Positions 1 through 10,580 of a stretch of 64,000 nucleotides of DNA are shown here, one piece after another. The translations under genes were made by a program, and so were the position numbers. The first letter of the stretch is position 1. Each line of letters begins with the position of its first letter. The notes under the pieces are model-generated. The model was given only the letters and a program-made list of their open reading frames with translations, made no database searches and had not been told where the DNA came from. The DNA is from Prinsepia uniflora. Its lineage: Eukaryota; Streptophyta; Magnoliopsida; Rosales; Rosaceae. Where the stretch lies: positions 26,881,566 to 26,945,565 of the forward strand of contig CM064871.1 in the NCBI GenBank assembly GCA_032719365.1, read 5' to 3'.

Positions 1-72
1 GCACCTGTCAGAGTCTGACATGTCAGACCTGATAGCTGTCAGCTGACGTCAGCGATGACGTCAGCAGGTACT

Positions 73-104
73 GTAGCTGGCGCGCGAAGCCCACGCGCAG
101 CTAC
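73..104 (+). other. CGCG-type hairpin in LTR1
   Basis: GTAGCT and GCGCG arms face CGCGC and AGCTAC arms around a short loop. The same stem occurs at 14242-14273 (LTR3) and 20943-20974 (LTR4), with a looser version in LTR2 (about 9393-9425) and in the solo LTR at about 4756-4786. CGCG cores resemble CAMTA-type binding sites (family knowledge). Binding here is not shown. Confidence 0.6.
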
Positions 105-1090
105 TTCAGGTGACGCGTGAGGGCGCGTGGTAGGGAATCTGGGGAAGGTTCCAACATACGAAATCTTCTATTCGATGTAACGAACATTTTGGGACTGGTT
201 TCGTGTCGATCGGACACCGTCTCGACATGTTTCGGGGCATCGGAAGGTTTTGGTTCGGGATTAAAAATAGTTAGAAAATCGGGAAAATTACGGGGTTTTG
301 GTAGGAGGTTAATTAAGTAGTTAGTAACCTTCTATTACGATTTGGATAGGTTCGGGAGTCCCGGTGATGGTGATTGGCTCAGGAGAGCCGTATGGCACGC
401 AAATCGAGGCGGTAGCTCGGACGGTCAGTGAGTGGACCTTGTTTTCTAAATTGGTGCATGCATAAATGTTTATTATATGTTTTAAATGCTTGTTTGTAAT
501 GCCACGGGTGCATTTGTATGTGGTTACGTATAAGCACGTATTTCGAGGTTTCAGCCTTATACGGTGCTTATACGGGTCTACATTTCTTTACTGATTTAAA
601 TGATTTGATTTTTGGATTTCTAAAAAGATAAACTCGGGTATGAGACCCATTTGGTTTTGTCTCGGGTATATGACACTATTTACGACCTTCGGGTCTAAAT
701 TGTGGTCGCGAAGGGTGCTTTGTGCACGACGATCGACGATACGACGCTCGCCTCCGGATTGGGATGTGTTCCTTCCGGAGAGGTCACGATGCACGATTCG
801 TTGTCGTGCAGCCTGGGGAGGCTCGACTTCGGAGTGCTGATGGTTCAGGATAGCGATCGGTGATGAGTGCACCATGACCTTGTGGTGGTCGCGTCGGTTG
901 ATTTGTTCACGGCGACATACCAGGATTGAGGGCGGTCCTGGATGGATGGTTGCACGCATCACTATGACCGGAGTCGTGACTGACCCTTAGATATCAGGCA
1001 GGATGCCCAGTTGAGTCATATGTTCGGGCACGAGACCCAGTTGTTTTACACTGATGATTTTGGGTCAGGGACTCTAGATGGATTTCCAAG

Positions 1091-1273
1091 TTCATGGCGG
1101 TTTATTTGAATCGGCATGAACTCTGGAAAGGTCATTGTGTTTCATGACAGTTTATGGGAACCGGCATGAACCTTTGTCAGGTCATTCTGGTTCATAACGG
1201 TTTATGGGAACCCGCATGAACCCTTGTTATGGATGTTATGGATCATGACGGTTCAAGGGAACCGGGCATGAAC
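1091..1273 (+). repeat. Four tandem ~49-bp palindromic units in LTR1
   Basis: Units start near 1091, 1141, 1189 and 1240. Each reads TTCATG, a CGGTT arm, a short loop, an AACCG arm and CATGAAC. Unit 3 has outer arms GGTTCAT/ATGAACC and inner arms CGGTT/AACC. A unit could fold into an interrupted stem of about 13 bp. Homologous arrays lie in LTR2, LTR3 and LTR4. Confidence 0.7.
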
Positions 1274-1285
1274 GTTTATGTTATG

Positions 1286-1294
1286 TATATATAT
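1286..1294 (+). promoter_or_regulatory. Candidate TATA box of LTR1
   Basis: TATATATAT follows the palindrome array and precedes a pyrimidine-rich stretch. The same run is at 10593-10601, 15455-15463 and 22154-22162 in the other LTRs. It is a position-conserved candidate only, and no start site is known. Confidence 0.35.
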
Positions 1295-1922
1295 GTATTC
1301 ATATACCTTCCTTTACTTCTATTATCTCGTCCGGGGAGGGTCGTTGGCCTGGGTGGACCCCGGAGTAGTCACGGAGCACCGACTGAGTGGAGTCACCCCC
1401 CAGTTGGGTTCCTTACTCTCAGGAAGGCTATGATTACTATTACCTCGGGTAGGGTCAGTGGTCTACGGACATTGATCTTGACTTTGAGAAGACTCGGATT
1501 GAGACCTGGGTAGCACGCGCGTAGCTTTGGAAACCGTGACAGGATTGGTTGTGTGAAATATATGATATATGGATGTGATGTGTGGTTACACAGGTTTTGG
1601 GCAGTGACCCGTATAGTCGCTTTCATTATGGTCCTTTCGACCTTGGTTTATTTCTGATTTGGGCTTAGTCCCACACATGGTTTCTCTGGTTAAACGGTTT
1701 TCGAATGCATGCATGCTTTTTAGTGAAGGGTACAAATGTCTTCTTTATGAAATATGTTTTTATAAACTCTTTATTTTTGTCCACTCACAGCTTTTAATGT
1801 TTTGACTACCCTTCAGGTTGACAGCGGATGTGGACTGTAGCAGAGACCGAGATATCACATGCCTCATCCAGATCCTGGCGTACTCTGATAGCCCGGGAGG
1901 GCAAAGGTCGAAAATATCCCTT

Positions 1923-1943
1923 GTCTGACACTTCGTGTCAGAC
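1923..1943 (+). other. Terminal hairpin of LTR1
   Basis: GTCTGACAC and GTGTCAGAC form a perfect 9-bp stem with a TTC loop, 54 bases before the LTR end. It is repeated identically at 11317-11337, 16140-16160 and 22773-22793. It could serve transcript 3'-end formation or reverse transcription (inference). Confidence 0.7.
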
Positions 1944-2000
1944 GGGAGCAGGGTCATTCCGCACTAATCCTGGGGGGGATTGGGATGGGTCCTGTCAGCG

Positions 2001-2012
2001 TGGTATCAGAGC
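2001..2012 (+). other. Primer-binding site (tRNA-iMet)
   Basis: TGGTATCAGAGC is complementary to the 3' end of plant initiator methionine tRNA, the usual primer of many plant LTR retrotransposons. It sits 3 nt after the LTR1 end. Confidence 0.95.
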
Positions 2013-3236
2013 ATAGGATTGCTTATCAGAGCGTGGTTGTCTATATTCGAGCAACCGCGGAGCTCTTGGAGTATTATGTAGGTCGAGGATGTGATATCTC
2101 AAGGGGCTACAGTTCGTGATCAACCTGATAGTTAGGGTGCCGGTGCGATAGTTAGTAGGATTGACTCGTGAAATGTCTTGGCTCGGCATTTGATGTCGGG
2201 GGTTGCCATAGTTCTGTCTTGGTTGACAGTGTGGGACCCTACGGAAGGGTGAACGTATTACGTTAGCGTCGGATCGTGAGACGGTTAGTTGGGATCGTCT
2301 TTCACGATGTCGTAGGATTGGTTCCGACGATTGGTTGGGAGTTGTGACTATCCGATGATCGGATTTGGTCGAGTTAGATGGATTTACTACAGTTGGCAAT
2401 TGGCAGCCGGATTCGTGGAATCCTAGTGGGATTGACGGTAGGATTTTATTGACGTCTTTGAGATGTCGGGACCGCGTAGTCGGTCAATTCTTGGAGTGTA
2501 CTGTAGTGGGCAGCAGCAGTTGGGTTCAGAGTGGCCCTAAGTGTGATTGTGGAATCCTACCTTGGGTGTATGGTTCGGAAATGTGAGTTGACGAGTGGTT
2601 TGACTTGGACGACTATTCGGATTTGGATTCGTTAGTCGGTCTAGTCATGTCAGCTGGTGTTGGGACTGCACTCTGCAGTCGAGGTTGTACTTATTGGTTA
2701 GACCTACTTGGTTGTCGTGCTACTTAGTTGTGGTTTGGTACAACTAAGGTCATGGACGACCTGGTAGACGACATTAGTTTAGTCGAGTTACGACTGGTGA
2801 GAGTTTGGTTGGACAAGTTATCATTGTTGGTACTTGTCGATGGAATCCCTGAGTGGGATACGGAGTGGTTAATAAGGGCGGTTGATTCCGTTGGATGCTG
2901 AGTCTGGATATCGAGATTTCTGGTAGTTAGGTCTGCACGAGTGTGGGGCAGGCGCTACTACCAAGAATGGTTGTTGGGAATCGGGGACGTTCGAGGAGTG
3001 TTTCCTTTTCTCGTATGAGTTGTCAGGATGACTGTACCCAGAGTTGTTGGGTACGAGGGAGGCAGAGTTTCTCCTATTCGAGCAGAGGTACGGGGTCGTC
3101 GCTCGGTATGAGCGGAGATCCAGGGTTGTCAGTTTTGCACATGGTGTGCTAGTGTTATTGTTGATGCTAGTGTGGACACTTTGTGCTGATGCTGATAGGT
3201 GATAATGTTGATATTGGTACTAGTGCTGGTGCTGGT

Positions 3237-3241
3237 GCCAG
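3237..3241. repeat. TSD GCCAG (left) of the solo LTR
   Basis: GCCAG precedes TGTAACAACCC and is repeated at 6300-6304 directly after the solo LTR. Confidence 0.9.
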
Positions 3242-6200
3242 TGTAACAACCCGTCCCGAGAGCCAGAATTAAGATAGTGATTAAGGTGTGATTAATGAGA
3301 TTAATCCGTGGTGAATAGGTCCCGATAAAAAAATGACGATTTTGCCCCTGGTCCGGGCAAAATAGTTGACTTTTAGTTTGGGTGGTCAAATGGGGGTTGA
3401 CCAGTGACCAGGACGTAGTTTAGGACGTCACGAATCCATAGGCAGGTGGCACGTCTGATTCCGACATCCGAGGAGGAAATTGTGATGTTCGGAAGGTTGA
3501 GGGCATGACCGTAATTTGGGTAAATTAGGGGGAATAGTTGACTTTTTGTACGGACGAGTTTTGGTACGTTGACCTAGGATGGTTAGATAGATCTCGTCGT
3601 CCTGAGTTCGATGACAGGCGGCACGTACTCATCGGACTTACGAGGTGAGAGTTACGGGTCTAGGAAGTTTTGGTAAAACCGTAAAAATGTGTAAAACTAG
3701 AGGGTATTTTGGTCTTTTTGGCTTCTGGAGATTTGTGCAGAGAAAGCACAATGGACGGCTGAGATTGGGCCACATGGGTGAGAGGGAGTGGGGGATGGTG
3801 ACATGTGGCAAGTGTGTAGTGGGTTCTGGGGGATTCTAAGGTGTGTGCACGGTTCTATTATTTGGGGTGCACCTGTGTGTGCCCGTGTGTTTGTTCTTCG
3901 ACACAGACAGAAACAGAGGGTGAAGCATTGGGAGAGAATGATCGATTCTGTACAAGGGGGAGTGAGGAGTGGTTTGTGAGAGTGACAGAGAGGAGTGTTT
4001 GAGCTGGTGGTCGTGAATTAGTGGAGGACTCGTGCACGGCGGCACGGTGGTGGTGCGGAAAAATTCTGGGGAAACAGGGAGGCCGTGAGACTGTGGGGGT
4101 GGCTACGCCGTGAGGTGGCTCAATCCAAGGTAGGGGGAGCTGTAGGAGGTTGCAGGGGACCCAACGAACACCGTGGCACGCGGCGGTGCGCACGGCGGAG
4201 CTGCAATCGGAAGGTGAGATTTCTTACTCTGTTTTCCCGTGAAATTTCAGTTGGAAAGTCGTGAGTCTAGGCTTAGTGTCGATGGGATTGAAGGTCAGGG
4301 TTATGTTCAGGGAGGTCCTAGGTGTCGACTGGGATGGTCGCCGTGACGGGGGGTGTTCACGGCGGAGCTCGGTTGAAGTGGAGTCTCTGTTCCTCTGTTT
4401 GGCCGTAAACTTCAAACGGTGAGTCGACGAGTTTAGGAGTGAGTCGAGGGTAACGGAGGTGTGGTCTAGGTTCAGTGAAGTCCTAGGATGTGGTTGGTGT
4501 AGCCACCGTGAATGGAGGTGAGCTGGGTGGCTAGATCGTGAAGCAGGGGAGTTTGGGGCTGTCTGGTTTCGAGTTCAGTCGACGGGCTAGGGACGGTGTC
4601 GAGGTGAACGGAGTTGGGGAATGGATTCGTGGTGTCTGGACGAAGCTGCTGGTGAAAGAAGGGCTGAAATGGTGGCCGGACGGTGGAGAATGCTTCTCGC
4701 CGGTCCAAGCCACGGCGGCCGGTTCAGCACAGTACGGGAGGTTGACGATGGTACTGTAGCTGGCGCGTGAGGGCCACGCGCAGCCACTTTGGGCGGCGCG
4801 TGGGGGCGCGTGCGGCGGCGTATGGAGAAGCGATCAACATGGATTTTGGTCTAGAAGTTATGGTGAGTTCAATGGAGTTGGTTTCGAGTCAATCGGAAGC
4901 CGTTTGAGTGTAGTTCCGCGAGGGTGAATGTTTAGGGTCCCGGGTTCTAAGTCTTCCGGTTCGGGGATTTTTGAGGGAATTTAGGTGAGTGTTTGTAGAC
5001 GTGTTAGTGACATAATTTGGTGATTGTGAACAGGGTCGGGATTTCCCGAGGAAGCCGAGGAACGGGCTGGACGTTCGGGACGCGATTAGGGCTTGGTACT
5101 GTGAGTGGACCCTTTCTCTAAACTCGAGCATGCATAACTGTTTTTTTTATAATTGTTTATGGTTTTAATTATGATTTTATGTTTATCGGATATGCCTTGT
5201 TGATTTTACATAATTGCACGGTTTTTGAGAAAGTTCGGTTTTCAGCACGTTTTAAGAGAAAAGTGTGATTTCTGAATATGAGGTTATGGATTTGGGATTT
5301 CAGTGGATAAGTGGTTTAAATGTTTATAAAGGGATTTTGAACTATGATTTCAGAAACGGAATTTGGTTTTAAAGTTGAAAAGTGAATTTCCGGATTTGGG
5401 TTCGGAATGACGGTTCTGGATGCCGGAATGGGCATCAGACCAGTGATTTCGGATTCGGGTTTGGATGAGGATTTGGTAAATGGTTTTCAAATGGTTTTGG
5501 GATTGGATTTGCTGGATCTGGATATTGGGTTTAAAGACCCGGATATATGTGACGGGGGACCGGCCGGATTGGGTTTAAAGACCCGGATTGAGTTTAAAGA
5601 CTCGGGAGTTTAAAGACTCGGATATATTGATTTCCCCCGTAGGCCTTGAGTTTAAAGACTCGGGAGTTTAAAGACTCGGATATGATTAAGGCCTGGATTG
5701 AGTTTAAAGACTCGGGAGTTTAAAGACTCGGATAGGTCCAGCAGGTTCGATCGGGAAAATGATGATGTGATGTTATGATTTCTGATATGATTTTATGATT
5801 CACATGTTGTGGTTTTATTTCTAACTGTTTATAGTGTTTCTGTTTCTTATGATGCGGTATATGGTAAATTGATTTATAATTGTGTTCGTTATTATTGGTT
5901 GTGCATGTGGTTTTCAAAACGGAGGGTGAAACTTGGCTTTCTTATAAAATGGTTTTAGAAACTTTCTTTTATCATGGTCCACTCACACTTTTGGTTTTAA
6001 ATTGCCCTCCAGGTTGTGGAGCTAATGCGGGGTCTTGACGTCGAGGCAGTGTCCGAGGCATAGAAGTGACGTGAGGGATCCGAGAAGAGTTTAAAGGCTT
6101 CTGTGTGCGTGTATTTATCAGTTTTTATTTTCCTTGTAATTTAGTGCTATGCTCTGTAAACGATAAGGTTGGGATATTTTGTAATTACTCCTGCGTTTGA

Positions 6201-6299
6201 CTGGATTTGAGGGAGTTTTACTTGAGTTTTGTGTCGGGAAGTCAGACGGGAGCGGGATTTACCTCGGGTTTCGGGGTGAAACCGGGGTGGGTCCTGACA
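3242..6299 (+). mobile_element. Solo LTR inserted in internal domain 1
   Basis: It runs from TGTAACAACCCGTCCC to GGTCCTGACA, 3058 bp, flanked on both sides by GCCAG, with no internal domain. It therefore arose by recombination between the two LTRs of an inserted element. It belongs to a different subfamily from the surrounding array: it shares the GAGTTTAAAGACTC array with the element at 46495-53271. It also carries the CGCG hairpin (about 4756-4786), CTGTGAGTGGAC (5099-5110) and GTCCACTCACA (5977-5987). Confidence 0.93.
5528..5735 (+). repeat. Array of GAGTTTAAAGACTC / GGGTTTAAAGACCC palindromes
   Basis: About eight copies of a 14-16 bp imperfect palindrome with a TTTAAAGA core. The outer arms are either GGGT/ACCC or GAGT/ACTC, so the paired positions change together. 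Related arrays are at about 46770-46920 and 52738-52945. Confidence 0.8.
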
Positions 6300-6304
6300 G
6301 CCAG
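6300..6304. repeat. TSD GCCAG (right) of the solo LTR
   Basis: It matches 3237-3241. After it the internal domain resumes with GATTGCGATGACGTTGA, the counterpart of GATCGTGATGACGTTGA in internal domain 3 (from 17528). Confidence 0.9.
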
Positions 6305-8274
6305 TGATTGCGATGACGTTGAGTTACATCCGTCGTGATGGGCATATGTTCGGTACCTGTGGTTCGAGAGTGGATCACGGATATAGTTAAATTGGTGATG
6401 GACACGTGGTTGATGTCCGAGTGTGTTGGTTTCGATATGGTTGGAATTCCGGAATCGCGAGAGTTGCGATTGGGGTGACACGAGGAGTGCGGGCTTTCCG
6501 CATTGGTATTGGGTAATTCGAAGTCATTAGGGTGACTTCTCGGGTTCTGCTAAGGCAGATGATGGTTGTATCACTAGTACACTGATCGTGTATTGGTTGG
6601 TGGACCCGAGATTTGTCTTGGGTCATCAGCATGTGTTGAGTATATCGAAGTTAGGTGACTGAGATTTCTCATTTTCTGTTTGGTGGCAGACGAGGTTGGA
6701 TTACGTGGTGTGGTGAGTGCAGCGAGTTTTATTTGCATTCACGAGGATGGATCTTGATGTCATAGTCTTGTAACATCCTTGATTTTCCACGGTGGAATGC
6801 CAAGGATCGATACGAGGTGATTGGGGAGGACCCACAGTCTCAATCGTGAAGTCTATAGTCGTGTGACGTAGTGATGGATCTGGATCGTGGTTTTGATGAT
6901 CCAAATAGGTGGAGAGCTTATCGCTCTTACATGGATGTTTGAGTGGAGCATGATGGGACTGAACTTCTTTTCGAAGTGAATCCCATATGGCTTGTTACTC
7001 AGGTGAGTAGGTGTTCGATGAGGTCAAATGTGGTTAGCTTTGGATGTACGTGTATTGTGATTGGCTTTCCTATGAGGTCAATCGATGGTAATGTGGTAAT
7101 CGGTTGAGCAGGTAACCGAGAGGTTCAGTTTTGGTACGTCTCGGTAGATGTGAGCGAGATTTCAGGTTTTGGAATCAGATTTCTAGATGACGATTCAGGA
7201 TGTGATTTTGGAACTTGAAAGAGGATTTCTGTATTTGGGTTTTGGAATCGGATTTTGGGTGACGATTCAGGATTTGATTCTAGAGCTTGACTGTGGATTT
7301 TCTTTTTATGGATTCGGATTTGGACATGGCTATGGATATGATTTCTGAGTTTGGATTCGGGATTTCTTACGAAATTGTGGATTCGAATTCAGAATTGGAA
7401 ATAGATGTTTGAGTTGGAGTTTCGATTTGTCTAGTGCGGGATTGGACAGATGAACTCCATTATAGAAACGTGTTTGGCAACGACCTAGGTGGTCGTGTTG
7501 TCGTTGTTGTTGTGGTAAGCTGATTGATGGGTAGATGTACGTACCTTGTGCGTTGTTCGAGGTACGATACGGGACAGGTTGTAGTGTTTGGAGACGGTAT
7601 ATAGGTTATACCAGAGGTATGTTGGTGAGCGTGATGGTAGACGGATTGGTTCCGATACCATTGGATTAGTCGAGGTCGTGAACTAGACATTGGATACTGT
7701 GCAGTAGGTCATGTTATTTCTGATGGGTCTAGTTACACACAGATTGAGTGAAATGATTTGTGGGTGAGTGTTTACCCATGGTTGAGTGAGTTGGTGGTTA
7801 GTGTAACCACGAGTGAGTATAGTGTCAGTTTTCGACTGACGACTGTCAAGTGGTGACGGTTTGTCGGAGGTGTCAGCGTGGATCGGTTAGCGAGATTTGG
7901 TGACTCCCTGTGGGAGCAGATAGCAGGATAGGTTGGTGATTGAGCAAGGAAACCGTTGAGTTGGTTGTGTCAACTAAACGGTAGATCTGACAAGTGGTGT
8001 CAGTTCGGAGCGTACGACTTCTGTCATTCGACGTGGTCGAATGTAGTCGATACGATGAGAGCGTTAGTGGCACGTCTGGCTGCAGACAAGTAAGTATTAT
8101 TTTGGTTAGTTGGTGTACGAGTGTACACGTGTCGTGAGATCGAATCATGTCCACACACTGGATGTGGAATCAGGATAGTTGGAGTTTCGAGAGCGAAACT
8201 AATTAAGGAGGGAAGAACGGCTAGAATTAGGTCGGTTGGAATTTCGAGGACGAAATTAATTAAGGAGGGAAGGT
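6305..8274 (+). mobile_element. Internal domain 1 of the array, right part, non-coding
   Basis: It continues internal domain 1 after the solo LTR. With that LTR removed, the domain is about 3.2 kb, the same as internal domain 3. It contains a block near 6746-6770 (GATGGATCTTGATGTCATAG) that recurs in the other LARD copies, followed by GATCGATACGAGGT near 6802. I find no intact frame. Confidence 0.85.
8181..8274 (+). other. Duplicated polypurine tract with hairpins
   Basis: AAGGAGGGAAG occurs at 8205-8215 and again at 8262-8272, a 57-bp spacing. Each copy is preceded by a palindrome: AGTTTCG/CGAAACT before the first, AATTTCG/CGAAATT before the second. The second tract abuts the LTR2 start and would prime plus-strand DNA synthesis. 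The duplication is also present near 19340-19422. Confidence 0.8.
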
Positions 8275-8405
8275 TGTAACGACCCGTCCCAAATTCCATG
8301 ATTAGATTAGTGACTAATCCAATTAGTGAGGTTAATCGGTGATTAGTTAGGCTAAATCGGACGAACGATGCGGAATGACCGTTTTGCCCCTAGTGCTGGC
8401 AAAAC

Positions 8406-8720
8406 GTTGACTTTTCAATCGGGCGGTCAAATGGACTTTGACCGATGACCGTGACGTAATTCGTGACGTCACGAGTTCATAGACAGGTGGCACGTTCAAT
8501 TCCGACGTTCGAGGAGGAAGATATGACGTTCGGAAGTTTAGGGGCATTTTGGTAATTTTGGATAAAAGGGGTCAAATGTTGACTTTTTGACCGGGAGGTC
8601 TGATGGTCGAGGGCCAAAGACCGTTACGTAGATAAGGACGATATGAATCCGTAGACAGGCGGCACGTCGAATTTGGACGTTCGACGGCGAAGTTACAGTT
8701 CACGAAAGTTTCGGGATACT
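8406..8720 (+). repeat. Internal duplication in the LTR head
   Basis: Two diverged units each run from GTTGACTTTT through GACAGGTGGCACGT or GACAGGCGGCACGT to GACGTTCGA.G..GAAG. GACAGG is at 8482 and 8654, a 172-bp period. The first unit includes the perfect palindrome CGTGACGTCACG near 8462. The same pair is found in most LTRs of the window, on both strands. Confidence 0.75.
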
Positions 8721-10396
8721 ATTCCCAACGACACGTTCTACGAGACAAAAAGTAAGTTTTGTCTTTTGTGGGCCCAGTTACTTTTCAGCAACCAATGGAT
8801 GAGTGACACTTGTCACCCATCCACTGGCCAACCTCACCCATTCATGCATCAAAACCCATCCCCGTGCATCGTCCATTTTCTTTGTTCCCAAACACAAACC
8901 CGATCCCATTTCTCACCCAAAAATCCAAACCCTTGACCTGTGAGCATAACTGAGAGGGCAGAGAGATGGAGAGGACCGGCTGGGCGTGGTGGCTGGCCAG
9001 GCAGAGCCGCCGTGGGCGGCGGAGGAGAAAACCCGAACGAGGTAATCGGTTTTGCCCGTTTAATCCATTTTCGATTTCTAGTTGTTATGGGTCGATTTGG
9101 ACGATTGGTTTGAGTTAAATAGGTTACTAGGGAGTTATTAGAGAGGTTTTGGTGGTGGTTGGACGTTGGGGAAGCTCTGGGAGGTTTCGGGAAAATTGAA
9201 CCGATCGGGTTTCGGAGGTTTTAGGTAGTTTTGTTAATTGGGTTAGATAGGAAACTTGAAAATAGGAATTTAGGAATTGGAATGGAGGCAAACGGACCGA
9301 AAATGAGGGAGTAGGAGCACTGAACCGGTTACGCCAGTTCAGCACAGTAACCGGACCGGTTCGCACCAGTCGCGGAGGTTGAAGACGGGTACTGTAGCGG
9401 CGTGTGAGGCCCACGCGCAACCACTTCAGGCGACTCGTGTGGGTGCGTGGGGGAGAATTTGGGGATGTGTTTAACATGTGAAATCTTCTATTGGATGTAA
9501 CGAACATTTTGGGACTGGTTTCGTGTCGATCGGACACCGTCTCGATATGTTTCGGGGCATCGGAAGGTTTAGGTTCGGGATTAAAAATAGTTAAAAATAC
9601 GGGGCTTTGGTAGGAGGTTAATTAAGTAGTTAGTAACCTTCTATTACTATTTGGACAGGTTCAGGAGTCCCGGTGATGGTGATCGACTCGGGGAGCCGAA
9701 TGGCACGCAAATCGAGGTGGCAGCTCGGACGGTCTGTGAGTGGACCTTGTTTTCTAAATTGGTGCATGCATAAATGTTTATTATATGTTTTATTACATGT
9801 TTGATGATGTCAAGGGTGCATTTGTATGTGGTTATGTGTAAGCACGTATTTCGAGGTTTCGGCCTTATACGGTACTTATACGGGTCTATATTTCTTTATT
9901 GATTTAAATGTAAAGGATTTGGATTTCTAAAAAGATAAACTCGGGTATGAGACCCATTTGGTTTTGTCTCGGGCATATGACGCTATTTATGACCTTCGGG
10001 TCTAAATCGTGGTCGCGACGGGTGCTATGTGCACGTCGATCGACGATACGACGCTTGCCTCCGGATTGGGATGTGTTCCTTCCGGAGAGGTCACGATGCA
10101 CGATTCGTGGTCGGGCAGCCTGGGGAGGCTCGATTTCGGAGTGCTGACGGTTTAGGATAACGATCGGTGAGGAGTGCACCATGATCTTGTGGTGGTCGCG
10201 TCAGTTGATTCGTTCACGGCGACATACCAAGATTGAGGGCGGTCTTGGATGGATGGTTGCACGCATCACTATGATCGGAGTCGTGACTGACCCTTAGATA
10301 TCGGGCACGGTGCCCAGTTGAGTCATATGTTCGGGCACGAGACCCAGTTGTTTTACACTGATGATTTCGGGTCAGGGACCCTAGATGGATTTCCAA

Positions 10397-10580
10397 GTTC
10401 ATGACGGTTTATGGGAACCGGAATGAACTCTGGAAAGGTCATTGTGGTTCATGATGGTTTATGGGAACCGACATGAACCTTTGTCAGGTCATTGTGGTAC
10501 ATGACGGTTTATGGGAACCGGTAATGGCCTGGTTAATGGATGTTATGGATCATGACGGTTCAAGGGAACCGGGCATGAAC
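10397..10580 (+). repeat. Palindromic ~49-bp units in LTR2
   Basis: Homologous to 1091-1273, with CATGACGGTTTATGGGAACCG cores. The third unit has lost its closing arm (GGTAATGGCC replaces GGCATGAACC). Confidence 0.65.

Larger units (their letters stand above)
1..1997 (+). mobile_element. LTR1 (left-truncated by the window edge) of the tandem LARD-like array
   Basis: This is the right part of a long terminal repeat. It begins inside the TGACGTCA-rich block that LTR3 and LTR4 carry in full. It ends in TGTCA at 1997, three bases before a tRNA-iMet primer-binding site. Visible parts in order: the end of the TGACGTCA block (1-64), a CGCG hairpin (73-104), CAGTGAGTGGAC (426-437), a four-copy palindrome array (1091-1273), TATATATAT (1286-1294), the partner GTCCACTCACAG (1779-1790) and a terminal hairpin (1923-1943). 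Open frames inside it are short, and I regard them as non-coding. It resembles LTR4 in its right half but LTR3 around 470-640. Confidence 0.9.
1998..3241 (+). mobile_element. Internal domain 1 of the array, left part, non-coding
   Basis: It starts directly after LTR1 with the primer-binding site and runs to the solo LTR. It is nearly identical to 11392-12650 (internal domain 2). No gag or pol motif is visible in any frame, and the longest open frame (134 codons, minus strand) is broken in internal domain 3. Its right end is a GTGCTG-rich stretch ending GCCAG, which is the left TSD of the solo LTR. Confidence 0.85.

Noticed and set aside
1995..2399. 134-codon minus-strand open frame after the LTR1 primer site, with a 118-codon twin at 11437-11793
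   Set aside because: The twins reflect a recent duplication of the DNA. The diverged copy in internal domain 3 does not keep the frame, and no domain is recognisable.
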